64,000 nt of DNA from Diatrype stigma (lineage: Eukaryota; Ascomycota; Sordariomycetes; Xylariales; Diatrypaceae): positions 62,001 to 126,000 of the forward strand of contig JAKJXP020000012.1 in the NCBI GenBank assembly GCA_022225965.2, written 5' to 3'. Below the pieces are notes generated by a model. The model did not search any database, had not been told where the DNA came from, and saw nothing but the letters and a program-made list of their open reading frames with translations. Positions 55,521 through 64,000 of this stretch are shown piece after piece. How positions within the stretch are numbered: the stretch's first letter is position 1; each line of letters opens with the position of its first letter. The position numbers and the translations under genes were made by a program.

Positions 55521-56573
55521 TCAAACAACCTGAAACTTCGGACGCCCGGTCACCAGCCAGCTCGCGACGTTCTCCACCAGGGCACCCTGGTAGTTCCGGA
55601 TGGTATCCTCGGCGATCCACGCAGTATGCGGCGTGGCGATGAGGTTCAGCTCGGCCGTGTCGGGCGCGAGCAGGCGGCTGTTACCCGGCCCCGCCGGCTC
55701 GACCGGGTGCACGTCGACGGCGGCGCCGGCGATGCGCCGGTCCCGCAGCGCCGCCACCAGCGCGTCCTCGTCGACGATCCCCGCCCGCGACACGTTGATC
55801 ACGATCGCGTCGGCCCGCATCGCCGCCAGCTCCGGCGCCGCCACCAGGCTCACGGTGTCCGGGGTCCGGGGCAGGCACAGCGCCAGCACGGTGGACTCGC
55901 GGACCACGGTATCGAAGGGGGTCCGGGTGGGGCCTTCGGTGGCGGATGAGGAGGAGGAGGATGGTAACGACGGCTCCTGCCCCTTGCGCCCCGAGATCAG
56001 AACCCGCATGCCCAGCGCGCGCGCGATCGACTCGATCCCCCTCCCCACGCCGCCGTACCCGACGATCCCCAGCGTCTCGCTCCGGCACGTGCGGGGCGGC
56101 CCGCGATCGGAGCCCGACCCCGAGTCCATAACGGCGGCGAGGGCGCTGCCGCGCTCGACCCAGCGCCCCGCGCGCGTGAGGTTGTGGGTGAGGGTCAGGG
56201 AGCGGCGGGCGTCGAAGTACAGGGCGATGGCGTGCTCGGCGACGGCGCGCGCGTTGCAGTGCGGGGTGTTGGACACGGCGATGCCGCGGGCGCGGCACGC
56301 GGCCAGGTCGACCGAGTCGGTGCCCGAGGCGATCACGGCGACCATCTTCAGGCGCGGCGAGACGGCCGCGCTGAGAACGTGGGCCGGGAGCCGGAGCGTG
56401 GAGAGCGTGGCGATGTCGGCATCCCGCAGCCGCTCGGCCACCTGGTCCGGGGCCGTGCTGGCGTACTGCCGCACCTCGCAGGTGTAGGGGGCCGGCAGGT
56501 GGAACTCCGGGGCGGGCACCAGGGATGTCTGGAGGGCCGCGATGATTAGGTGGGTTTCGGAGCGGGAATGCAT
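55521..56573 (-). CDS. D-2-hydroxyacid dehydrogenase (NAD(P)-dependent)
   Basis: Single exon on the minus strand. I start at the ATG at 56573 because its context is good (accATG) and coding-type GC content begins there, giving 350 residues. An in-frame ATG at 56702 would add 43 Arg-rich residues that could act as a mitochondrial presequence. The family reduces 2-ketoacids to D-2-hydroxyacids. Motifs seen: Rossmann GYGGVG after TLGIV, catalytic Arg in INVSRAGIVDEDAL, Glu in VHPVEP and His in TPHTAW, all intact. A Ser-rich low-complexity insert follows the nucleotide-binding strand (SLPSSSSSSATEG). The substrate is not predictable. GC-rich coding sequence creates long antisense frames. Confidence 0.9.
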   Translation of the reverse strand: MHSRSETHLIIAALQTSLVPAPEFHLPAPYTCEVRQYASTAPDQVAERLRDADIATLSTLRLPAHVLSAAVSPRLKMVAVIASGTDSVDLAACRARGIAVSNTPHCNARAVAEHAIALYFDARRSLTLTHNLTRAGRWVERGSALAAVMDSGSGSDRGPPRTCRSETLGIVGYGGVGRGIESIARALGMRVLISGRKGQEPSLPSSSSSSATEGPTRTPFDTVVRESTVLALCLPRTPDTVSLVAAPELAAMRADAIVINVSRAGIVDEDALVAALRDRRIAGAAVDVHPVEPAGPGNSRLLAPDTAELNLIATPHTAWIAEDTIRNYQGALVENVASWLVTGRPKFQVV

Positions 56574-57028
56574 GGTCCGTCGTTGGGGTTGCGCGGATGA
56601 TTGATAAGGATGGGTCTTGATACTGGCGCAGAATATTCTGCCGTGGCGGTATTTCCTGATCCCAGGTAAGGAGATTATTGCTAAGCGCCGTATGAGATGC
56701 ATGGGGAAATCTTGGGAAAACTTGTGGCAGCTTGGCTTGTGCGAGCTCAGATGTTGTGCCGAGTGTGCTACGCCTTTAATTTTTCAAGGCGTTATGATCA
56801 AGGCGTTATGATGTTTGGCGCCATGTGGGGGTTGTCAATGGAAGGGCGCCGCTAATGTGTAGGTCTTGGCGATTATTCAGAGGGTGAGCAGATATCTGGC
56901 GTGGTAATACAAATTGACTGCGCTACATGTTGTAATATACAGATAATAATAGGGGAGAGCATGGTACTATCGTCAGTCATGATTTGGATGGGACGGAGCC
57001 CGACAAAAGCGAACCCCTCATTCTAGCC
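56574..57028. other. Intergenic
   Basis: Promoter side of the dehydrogenase and 3' flank of the TMEM14 gene. Contains a duplicated caaggcgttatgatgat-like word at about 56785-56815. No gene. Confidence 0.5.
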
Positions 57029-57527
57029 TTAGACGCCGAATCTGAACTCCCTCACTTTCTTCTGGTAGTAGTAAGTCGCCAGGCCACCGGCGGCGGCGAG
57101 ACCCAGTGGGACCGGTGCACGTCCTCCCGTCTTGATGATCCGCGGCACGGCGGACCCGAGCAGGAATATGCTGTTGCCGAGTGCGAGCTCGGCGCCGTAG
57201 TCCTTGTTCCCCTTCAAAAGATACCCTGGTGATCACAGTCAACATAACAGAATCGATTTCGTGCCTGCCGGCGCACCTCCCTCTGAGGCGCGCCCAATTG
57301 AAACACTAACCGGAATATGCGTATGATGCCCCGAGCCCAAGGCCAGCGACCAGCGACGGCGTGGAGCGCGTCCGGATGAACCCGGCTGTTCCGCCTACGG
57401 CGACTATGGTCGGTGGAGGTCAGGTAAGCTTACAAGGTCCCGAGACTTGAGTGAGTAGTGAGTTAGGGAGCGGGGGGTCTAAAAGCTTACGGAGCCCAGC
57501 GAGCGTGAATGAGGGATGCTCAGCCAT
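57029..57527 (-). CDS. TMEM14-family small membrane protein
   Basis: Three exons on the minus strand: 57527-57491, 57403-57311 and 57225-57029, giving 108 residues, the normal length for this family. Junctions restore TLAGL|LAVGGTAGFI and YAYS|GYLLKGNKDYG with GT...AG ends. The protein has glycine-rich hydrophobic helices (GGTAGFIRTRSTPSLVAGLGLGASYAYSGYLL, shown only by position here as about residues 15-45; ELALGNSIFLLGSAVPRI at about 52-70; PLGLAAAGGLATYYYQKK near the C-terminus). TMEM14 proteins are inner-mitochondrial or endomembrane proteins; vertebrate TMEM14C is linked to porphyrin transport. The role in fungi is unknown. Confidence 0.85.
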
Positions 57528-59214
57528 TGCCACACGACCTCGTTATACTTTGATTGGTAGTATATAGTGGGCAGGAACGGGGGTTGGCGAGTACGTTGGA
57601 ACCCGGAGCTGGCAGTGCAATGAAGCAAAATTGACGTCGCTGTCAATTTTAGCACTGCGGCAAGGTAGCGGGAGGGTTGAGCAATTGTCGCTTACTAACA
57701 ACGCCCAGCCTTCGAGGCCTTCTAGCGTGACGTTAAGTAGGTAGCCGTCAACTATAATTCAGGGGCTCGCAAGCCAAGGCCCCGTGCTACCAGTTCCCTA
57801 GTTACTATGTATGTAGTTACTTCGGGTATTCTCCGATCCGTGTCGGCGAATTCAGTAGGACATCGGAGTTATTGAACACGCAAAAAAGCAATTACCGTCA
57901 AACTGTGGCTTGGCAGGGCCTGGCATTGGCTTGTTTGCGAATTGCATTCGGAACTTGGAGCTTCCAGAAGTTCCAGATCTACCTGGACCGTGGCTGAGCG
58001 CATCGGAACGCCACACCGCCGGCGCCACATGTCAACGATCTGAGATCGGGTTCATGTCGGGCTGACCGTGATGTTCTCTACAACAGTTTCAATGAACCGC
58101 GTTATCAATTTGTTAACATCAATACATCTTATACATGTATGAAACATTCCTTTGACGGGGAAGTGATGGTGATGGAAGAAGACCGACATTGAAAATGACA
58201 ATTGAACAATGATTTACGTACAGCCAGGAACGGGGCTCGACTGATTACCTCAATATTCCTGTCAGGTCAAATGAGGAAGACAATATTTCTCCATCGGGCC
58301 AAATCGTCATGACTACATTTTCGATCTGGAATATCCCCTGCAAAATGGCGGGTAAGGGCGATGTTCCCCAGACGTCTGGGCGTCACTAAGGGACCGGGGT
58401 TGCTTCGAGCCCAGCAAGCTTGAATTGATCATGTCGTCATACATGAAAGCACCCTGGTCGTTTGCCAGCCTATCAGCATCGTCGAGCACCTCGGCCCATC
58501 GCTCAAAGCGGCAATGACAGACAACCGTTTCGACGGGCCACAATTCAGGTTTTTGAAGCTATCCGGCATGACAGACAGCCCAGGTGCCCAATCATCAAGT
58601 GCTTCTTCTCAGTTACGGTTAGTGCTGTTCATCTCCTCTTCGATACGACAGGTTGATGAAATCAGAATGTGTCTGTTGTCTACCGTTTATGATGTAGTAG
58701 GCTGAAGGCCCCTGTCACGGCAGTAGCAAGAACCGCCTGACAGGGCCTGGTTCCGGGATAATCGAGCATCTGGAGGGATGAACGGCTATATAAGTTTCTA
58801 TAATGAGAACAATCCAGGCGGTCAGGCAGCCTGGCAGTTTGAACCCTGGTTATATGGATCTACTTCAGGGAAGCATAAGCATGTACGTAACATAGGATAG
58901 ACGCAGTCTTGGCTGACCGTTACTCTCTCCGCGTTACCTCAACCCAACGGCACCTTTTGCCCCCTCCACTCATGCGCATCACCACTAAAGGCACCAGTAG
59001 ATTCATTTAAAAACCTGCGTCGTGACCTCATTCTCCCTCGTGTTTGACTGCTTCCCTCCACTACCAAAGCAACTCTAGACGACTTAGTGTGGCAAACGCC
59101 CACACTCACATGAGCATAGAATGTTGACAACCCGAGGAGCAACATCAAAATAATTAATAATAGCAACAACCCCATTTGCCCCGCACCACCAATATACAGG
59201 AGAAGGGAAATAAG
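57528..59214. other. Long intergenic region without a recognised gene
   Basis: A minus-strand frame at 58313-58543 (RFERWAEVLDDADRLANDQGAFMYDDM...) is weakly protein-like but has no family, start or exon support. The rest shows no coding signal or RNA gene. The right end is presumably promoter of the kelch gene. Confidence 0.5.
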
Positions 59215-62200
59215 ATGACTTTCACAAAATTACACCACACTATATCGGACCCCCGAGGCCAGAAGCAAACTTCCCGGGGACGCCCCAGATTCAACTCTTT
59301 GTTGACTTCAGACCGGCTGCGAGAGAGCACTGCGTTACCCATGGAGAGCGGCATACCGAAAGGGCGGAAGTCGATATTCAAGGAGGAGGGCCTCGGTGTG
59401 AGCGAGCGCAACGTGCAGCCGCGGCGGGCATCTACAGGCCTCGAGCAGGAGACCGAAGCGAGGGAGTTCATCGAGATTGAAGCGGCGGCAGCAGATGCGC
59501 CAGAGTCCACGAGTGAAAGAGCCCAGACACAGAAGAAGCGAAGGCGTTCGGAGGGCCAACAAGACGAATCTAAGAATGGTGGTGGTGTGGGAGTCACGAG
59601 GTGGCTGTCCAAGCTAGCCAAGGGAGAGAAGCGGCCCAAAATCAAATTAACTGCCAGTGCGACCCCTCCTCCCTCCTCCGTCGCCGGCCTGTCCAGGGCC
59701 GCGGTGATCGCCCTGCTCATCGCCGTCGTTCTCCCGTCTTTTAGTTATAGTAATGGCCGCCAGACGGTTCCGGTCGGCGGTGCGGAGGCGGCGTTAATCA
59801 GAACGAGAACTCCCGGAAACACACACTTGCCCCGGCAGGATAGTCCCACCGACGTCTGCGCTAGGTGGGCCGGCCAATGTAAGTATTCATTCGCCTAAGT
59901 TATGAAAAAGACCTTTATTCCTAGTGATGTGATGACATGGCTAACATGGGACTGATTAATAGCCGCTATCCTCAACGGTACGATGTACATCTACGGCGGA
60001 CGATCGAAGACCTCCCAGGACCAAACGACCGATACGTGGAGTGCGTCTCCCCCATGTCTATGCTCGTGTTTTTGTATAACACCGTTTGCTAACAGTCCCC
60101 CCTCCCCTTGTAGACAACGACTTCCTAACCCTCGACCTCACCCAATCCTGGGACATAAGCGCCCCCTTACTCTCAGGCCTACCGCAACCAGACGGCCCAC
60201 CAGCCGTCTCGCTCGGCTACCTCTGGAACGACTACCACCGGCTCTTCCTCTACGGGGGCGAGTTCTCCGACTCGCCGCCCGCCACGCCAGCTCCGCCCTC
60301 CACATGGCAGTACGACATCGCGTCCTCGACCTGGACCGAGTTCGCCTCCCCCAAAACCTCAGCAGGGAACTACTCGGCGCCCGCGGACCAGCCGGTCCAG
60401 CGCGCCGCCGAGGGCGCCGGCCTGTCGGTGCCCGAGCTCGGCGTCAGCTGGTACTTCGGCGGCCACCTGGACGCGTACACGACGCCCGGGTGGTCGGCGC
60501 AGGACGTGCCGCGCGTGTACCTGCGCAGCCTGCTGGAGTTCACGCACCCGGGGTACGGCAACAGCGGGGTGGACGACCTGCGCGGGGCCGGCGCGCCGCA
60601 GGCCGGGGGCGCCTACCGCAACATCACGCAGGGCGGGATCCAGGACTCGGCGGGCTTCCTCGAGCGCGCCGACGGCCTGCTGGTGTACGTGCCCGGTTGG
60701 GGCCCGCGCGGGGTCCTGCTCGGGCTGGGCGGCGGCTCGGTCGGCGACCACGAGACCACTGACGCGTACGCGTCCATGACCACCATCGACGTGTACGACA
60801 TCGAGACGAGCGAGTGGTACCACCAGGAGACGCGGGGCAGCGACGCGGCCCCGCAGGTCCGCGTCAACCCCTGCGCCGTGGTCTTCTCCGCCCCCGACGC
60901 CAGCTCCTTCAACGTCTACATGTACGGCGGCCAGAACCTGCTGCCCTACGGCGAGCAGACCCAGTACGCCGACGTGTGGATCCTGACCGTGCCGTCGTTC
61001 ACCTGGGTCCGGGTCGACCCGGCCTCGCTGGAAGAGGGGGACGCGTCCCCGCCCGCGGCGCGCGCCGGCCACCACTGCGCCCCGCGCGACGGCCAGATGG
61101 TCGTCGTTGGCGGGTACACGGGCGCGAACGCCACGTGCGATGACCCGGGCGTATACGCCTTCGACGCGTCGCGCCTGCGGTGGAGCAGCGGCTTCACGGC
61201 GGCAGCAGCAGGGGCCGGGGACGCCGACCGCGCGCCCGATGCCGACGCCGACAACTCCGTGCTCGCGGGCAGCTACGGGTACCGCGTGCCCGACGCGGTG
61301 CAGAGCGTCGTGGGCGGGTCGTCGGACGGCGGCGCCACGGCCACGACGCCGGCGGCGGGGCCGGCTACCGGCGGGCCGTTCGCGACGGGGCAGCCGCCCG
61401 TGTTTACTGTTACGGCGGCGGCGAGCACGGCGACGGTTACCGGTGGGGGCGGTAGTAGTGGAGACCCGGCGGTGGGAGGCGGCGGTGGTGGGCGGTCGAA
61501 TGCCGGAGGCCAGATCGCAGCGGGCGTTATTGCGGGCCTGGCGGGCCTGGCGGCCGTTTACCTCGGGTTCTGCGCGTGGCTGTACCGGCGCCAGGTCGGC
61601 GCGTACAAGCGGCACATGGCGGTCGCGAACCGGTACAACAACGCGAATTACGACAACGGAGACCAGGCGGAGAAGAGAGGCGGGAGCGGTGGGAACGGCA
61701 GCGGCGACGAGAAGAGCCTGCTGGCCGGCGCGGCTGGCGCGGGGATCATCCGCGAGAAGCTGCGCAAGGTCCAGCCGGCGCCGCTGCTGCTCCCGCACAA
61801 CCGCGGCGGCGGGTCTGGCGATACGGGCAGCAATGGCGCCATGTCTCCGACGGCGGCGGCGGCGACCGCGGGCGCAGGCGGGCAGTTCGGCTGGGTGGGA
61901 CAGCAGGGGCTGCTGGCGGCTGACCCGCCGTGGATGGCGATGCTGGGCGGCGGAGCGGGGGGCAGGAGGTCCGAGGACGCGAGTCTCGGGTCTGTTGGGG
62001 CGGCCGGGGGGAGCAGCTCGGGTGCGGGTAGCGCCGGGGCAGCATCCCTTCACCAACAGCAGCAGCAGCAGGGCGGCTTGCCGCGGCCGAGCGAGGATAG
62101 GAGTCCCTGGGGCTACGACGGGTACAGTCCTGGCGGCGGCGCCGGCATCGGAAGGAACAAGAGCGATGCGAGTGGGAGCAGCGGCGACGAGTCCGTGGAG

Positions 62201-62302
62201 GGTCTGATCGATGGCCGCGAGCCGAGCTTCTTCAGCGTCGTGCTGGGGCCCCGGAGGGCGCTGCGGGTCGTCAACGGCATGGAGATGGAGAATGAGCCGT
62301 AA
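59215..62302 (+). CDS. Kelch-repeat membrane protein
   Basis: Three exons: 59215-59878, 59963-60040 and 60114-62302, giving 976 residues. Splicing restores a kelch blade (SAILNGTMYIYGGRS, then TW|NNDFLTLDL). Residues 1 to about 160 are hydrophilic and basic, followed by a hydrophobic anchor (AAVIALLIAVVLPSF) at about 163-180. Kelch blades (YGGEF, YFGG, MYGGQN, VVGGY with downstream W) fill about 225-590 as a beta-propeller. A Gly/Thr-rich linker leads to a second membrane segment (QIAAGVIAGLAGLAAVYLG) at about 710-735, then a basic stop-transfer and a Gly/Ser/Gln-rich tail. Similar fungal proteins are secretory-route surface proteins with a cytoplasmic tail. The long N-terminal region before the anchor is unusual; a start further in cannot be excluded. 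The ligand is unknown. Confidence 0.85.
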
Positions 62303-62803
62303 AAGGGGGCTAGCTGGCTATCTGCTGGCAGAACATGGGTGGAGTTGGGAATAGTTGGAAATGCGGACTTGCTTGACGGAGTGCGGGTCTGGTCCCTTTT
62401 TAACAGGGGACAGAACTTCGTGGTCTCTCAAATGGGTGCTTCGATACTTACGATTGATGAGATATGATATGGATGAAAGATCGAGCCCCTTTTTCTAGTG
62501 GATACCCGGTAGCCAGTTAGCTACCTAAGTTATTTCGTAATAGTTGGGGGCGTGCTTGATATATATATATACGACTTATAATGTCATCGGCACGATACGG
62601 AATGATGTTTGACATATTAATTGAGACTTTCCATTGAGACAAGAAAAACCGCTTGACTGTGATGCTATATATATATGGACAATTGAGTCCCAATCAACGC
62701 ACATAACCTTCTGCCTGTCTCTTCCCATATAAACCCATGGATATAGACTCCTCATTACGCCAATAACTGCCTAACTGATGGAACGTCACCCTATGGATAT
62801 CAA
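62303..62803. other. Intergenic, convergent 3' ends
   Basis: Holds a (TA)n stretch at about 62558-62572 and 62665-62676. No gene seen. Confidence 0.5.
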
Positions 62804-64000
62804 CTAGTCAATGCCAAAAGCACGGTGGAAGCGTCGATCCGACGTGAGTGATCCGACGAGCTCGAAATTCAGAAAATTGAGGTTCAGATTCTTGCACAAC
62901 CTGGTTAGAAAATTTTCAACCCGAGACGCCTCAGTTGTGTCACCGGCTTGTTTTAATCGGTCCATGGTATCTAGTGTAAAGCAGACCAGTCTTTTCTTCA
63001 GTCTCGTTTGAGCGTGGTCTCTGATTGTGGGCGTGTCCTTTTGCATTTGAGCCAATATTGTGCTAATGATCTCTTGCTTTTTTAATGATATTTCGCCCAG
63101 GTAGCGGACAGCGGAGTCCGTGGAGGGCGTGGTAGGGTGGTGGAGCTCTAGGTGTGCAAAATCGAGCGGGCGGCCGAAGGGCATACCGAGCTCGACAAAT
63201 GATTCAAAAAGTGGTGCTGAGGGTTTTGGCCGTTCCCAGGCATCGACTGTGGATGCCCACGAGAGGCCAAGCCAAGCATTCTGGATACTGTAAGCTGCTA
63301 TCTGATGGTCTTTGGGTAGCATCTGGGCGGCGCGTAGCAAAGCGGAGTATGACCCGTCAAGGTTCGTTTTGGATATGGTTGTGGACTGGCTATGTTCCTT
63401 CATCATAGCGCCCAGAAGTCTGTATAGCGGGTGTGAGGTAACCGCGTTGCGATCACCCTCCACACCCCGCAATCTCATCACCGGCGGACGGAACGTGACG
63501 AGTTGTGCCAACCATGTCCAAGCAACCTCCTCTAAGCCCTCGGCATACATAAAAGGCACCAACTTCTGTATCAAGACGGGGTCTAACAGGAAGCGGAGGC
63601 CATCCTCTTGACCAGATGTCCGGAGCCATTGCAGCACACGAAGACCTGCCCCGGTGGTAGTTAGGTCTGGCTGGGCATCAGGGGAGTCCGGCTGCACAGC
63701 CTGGGCCCGGATCGTGGCAAGGAAACCGGCCGCCCGGCGAGGGGTCATCAGGCCTTTTGCAACAGCTGCGTCAAAGACATCGAATGGGTTTTTGGCTGGT
63801 GCTGATGGCGACGAGTCGGGCCCATGTTGTTGGGGATGGGATAGGAGGAGGTGATTTAGAATTGCTTTTTGTTGACTATTGGCCGGGCGGTGTCCGATAG
63901 GGTTATGGGAGGATATATGCTCATTGACGGATGGGGTGGCGGCATCTTCGGATTGCGCGGGGTGCTCCTTGTCGAGGTTCTTGCGGAAAGACGAGGAGAT
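62804..64000 (-). CDS. Hypothetical protein, 3' part only (cut by window end)
   Basis: The minus-strand frame stays open from the window end at 64000 to a stop at 62804, 398 residues, and begins outside the window. It is mostly alpha-helical with a repeated Leu pattern (GLRVLQWLRTSGQEDGLRFLL, shown by position as about residues 118-140; VIQKLVPFMYAEGLEEVAWTWL after it) and a basic helical C-terminus (TRLKKRLVCFTLDTMDRL). The N-terminal 90 visible residues are polar (SSSFRKN, PANSQQKAIL). The helical-array look recalls organellar RNA-processing or respiratory-assembly proteins, but I do not recognise the family. Only the 3' end is available. Confidence 0.7.
   Translation of the reverse strand: MSSSFRKNLDKEHPAQSEDAATPSVNEHISSHNPIGHRPANSQQKAILNHLLLSHPQQHGPDSSPSAPAKNPFDVFDAAVAKGLMTPRRAAGFLATIRAQAVQPDSPDAQPDLTTTGAGLRVLQWLRTSGQEDGLRFLLDPVLIQKLVPFMYAEGLEEVAWTWLAQLVTFRPPVMRLRGVEGDRNAVTSHPLYRLLGAMMKEHSQSTTISKTNLDGSYSALLRAAQMLPKDHQIAAYSIQNAWLGLSWASTVDAWERPKPSAPLFESFVELGMPFGRPLDFAHLELHHPTTPSTDSAVRYLGEISLKKQEIISTILAQMQKDTPTIRDHAQTRLKKRLVCFTLDTMDRLKQAGDTTEASRVENFLTRLCKNLNLNFLNFELVGSLTSDRRFHRAFGID

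Noticed and set aside
55600..56487. 295-residue plus-strand open frame over the dehydrogenase
   Set aside because: Antisense shadow; the dehydrogenase motifs on the minus strand are complete.
58313..58543. 76-residue minus-strand frame in the long intergenic region
   Set aside because: Weakly protein-like, but the start, homology and flanking exons could not be supported.
60359..62056. 565-residue minus-strand open frame over the kelch gene
   Set aside because: Arg/Ala/Pro-biased shadow of a GC-rich exon; the kelch blades and both membrane segments are in the plus frame.
61107..62207. 366-residue plus-strand open frame in another phase of the kelch gene
   Set aside because: Low-complexity Arg/Thr-rich shadow frame; no start context or domain.

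Overview
This window is nuclear DNA of a filamentous ascomycete, most likely a Sordariomycete. The introns are 50-105 bp with GTRNGT donors and CTAAC/CTGAC branch sites. The gene set fits (two PTH11-type receptors, a GMC oxidoreductase, an S10 carboxypeptidase, a PsiD-type pyruvoyl decarboxylase), as do TAGG/CCTA microsatellites and a large block mutated in the manner of repeat-induced point mutation (RIP). The species cannot be told from sequence alone.

Region 1-22.1 kb is a gene-free, very AT-rich island. TA and CG dinucleotides are common, CA and TG are rare, and every frame is full of stops: the RIP signature. Dead retroelements can still be read in it. A Tad1-like LINE lies on the minus strand (1-5.7 kb). 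A second LINE remnant lies on the plus strand (5.9-7.3 kb). A Ty3/Gypsy chromovirus lies on the minus strand (12.4-19.5 kb, with gag, RT, integrase and chromodomain traces). A 280-bp TG...CA repeat occurs three times, once as a tail-to-tail inverted pair at the island's right edge. Three short, mostly unmutated insertions with exact 14-17 bp target-site duplications sit in the island: an 80-bp LINE tail, a 635-bp element and a 221-bp SINE-like element.

Region 22.7-34.9 kb is gene-rich: an LRRC40/SHOC2-like leucine-rich-repeat protein, a coiled-coil protein, a thiolase, a small membrane protein and an unknown acidic protein with a SUMO-interaction-like motif. At 35.5-36.2 kb lies a degenerate transposon with long terminal inverted repeats. 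Next comes a divergently arranged PTH11-type receptor and GMC oxidoreductase, a 180-bp MITE, and a cyclin L/K-like gene.

Region 43-53 kb is a decay zone. It holds remnants of a Dal5-type (anion:cation symporter) transporter and another MFS transporter, a second PTH11-type receptor, an intact PsiD/phosphatidylserine-decarboxylase-like gene, and a broken, truncated paralogue of it. A short direct repeat flanks the decarboxylase pair. Region 53-64 kb is ordinary: a secreted serine carboxypeptidase, a D-2-hydroxyacid dehydrogenase, a TMEM14-family membrane protein, a large kelch-repeat membrane protein, and the 3' part of an unrecognised gene cut by the window end. I see no rRNA, tRNA or CRISPR feature.
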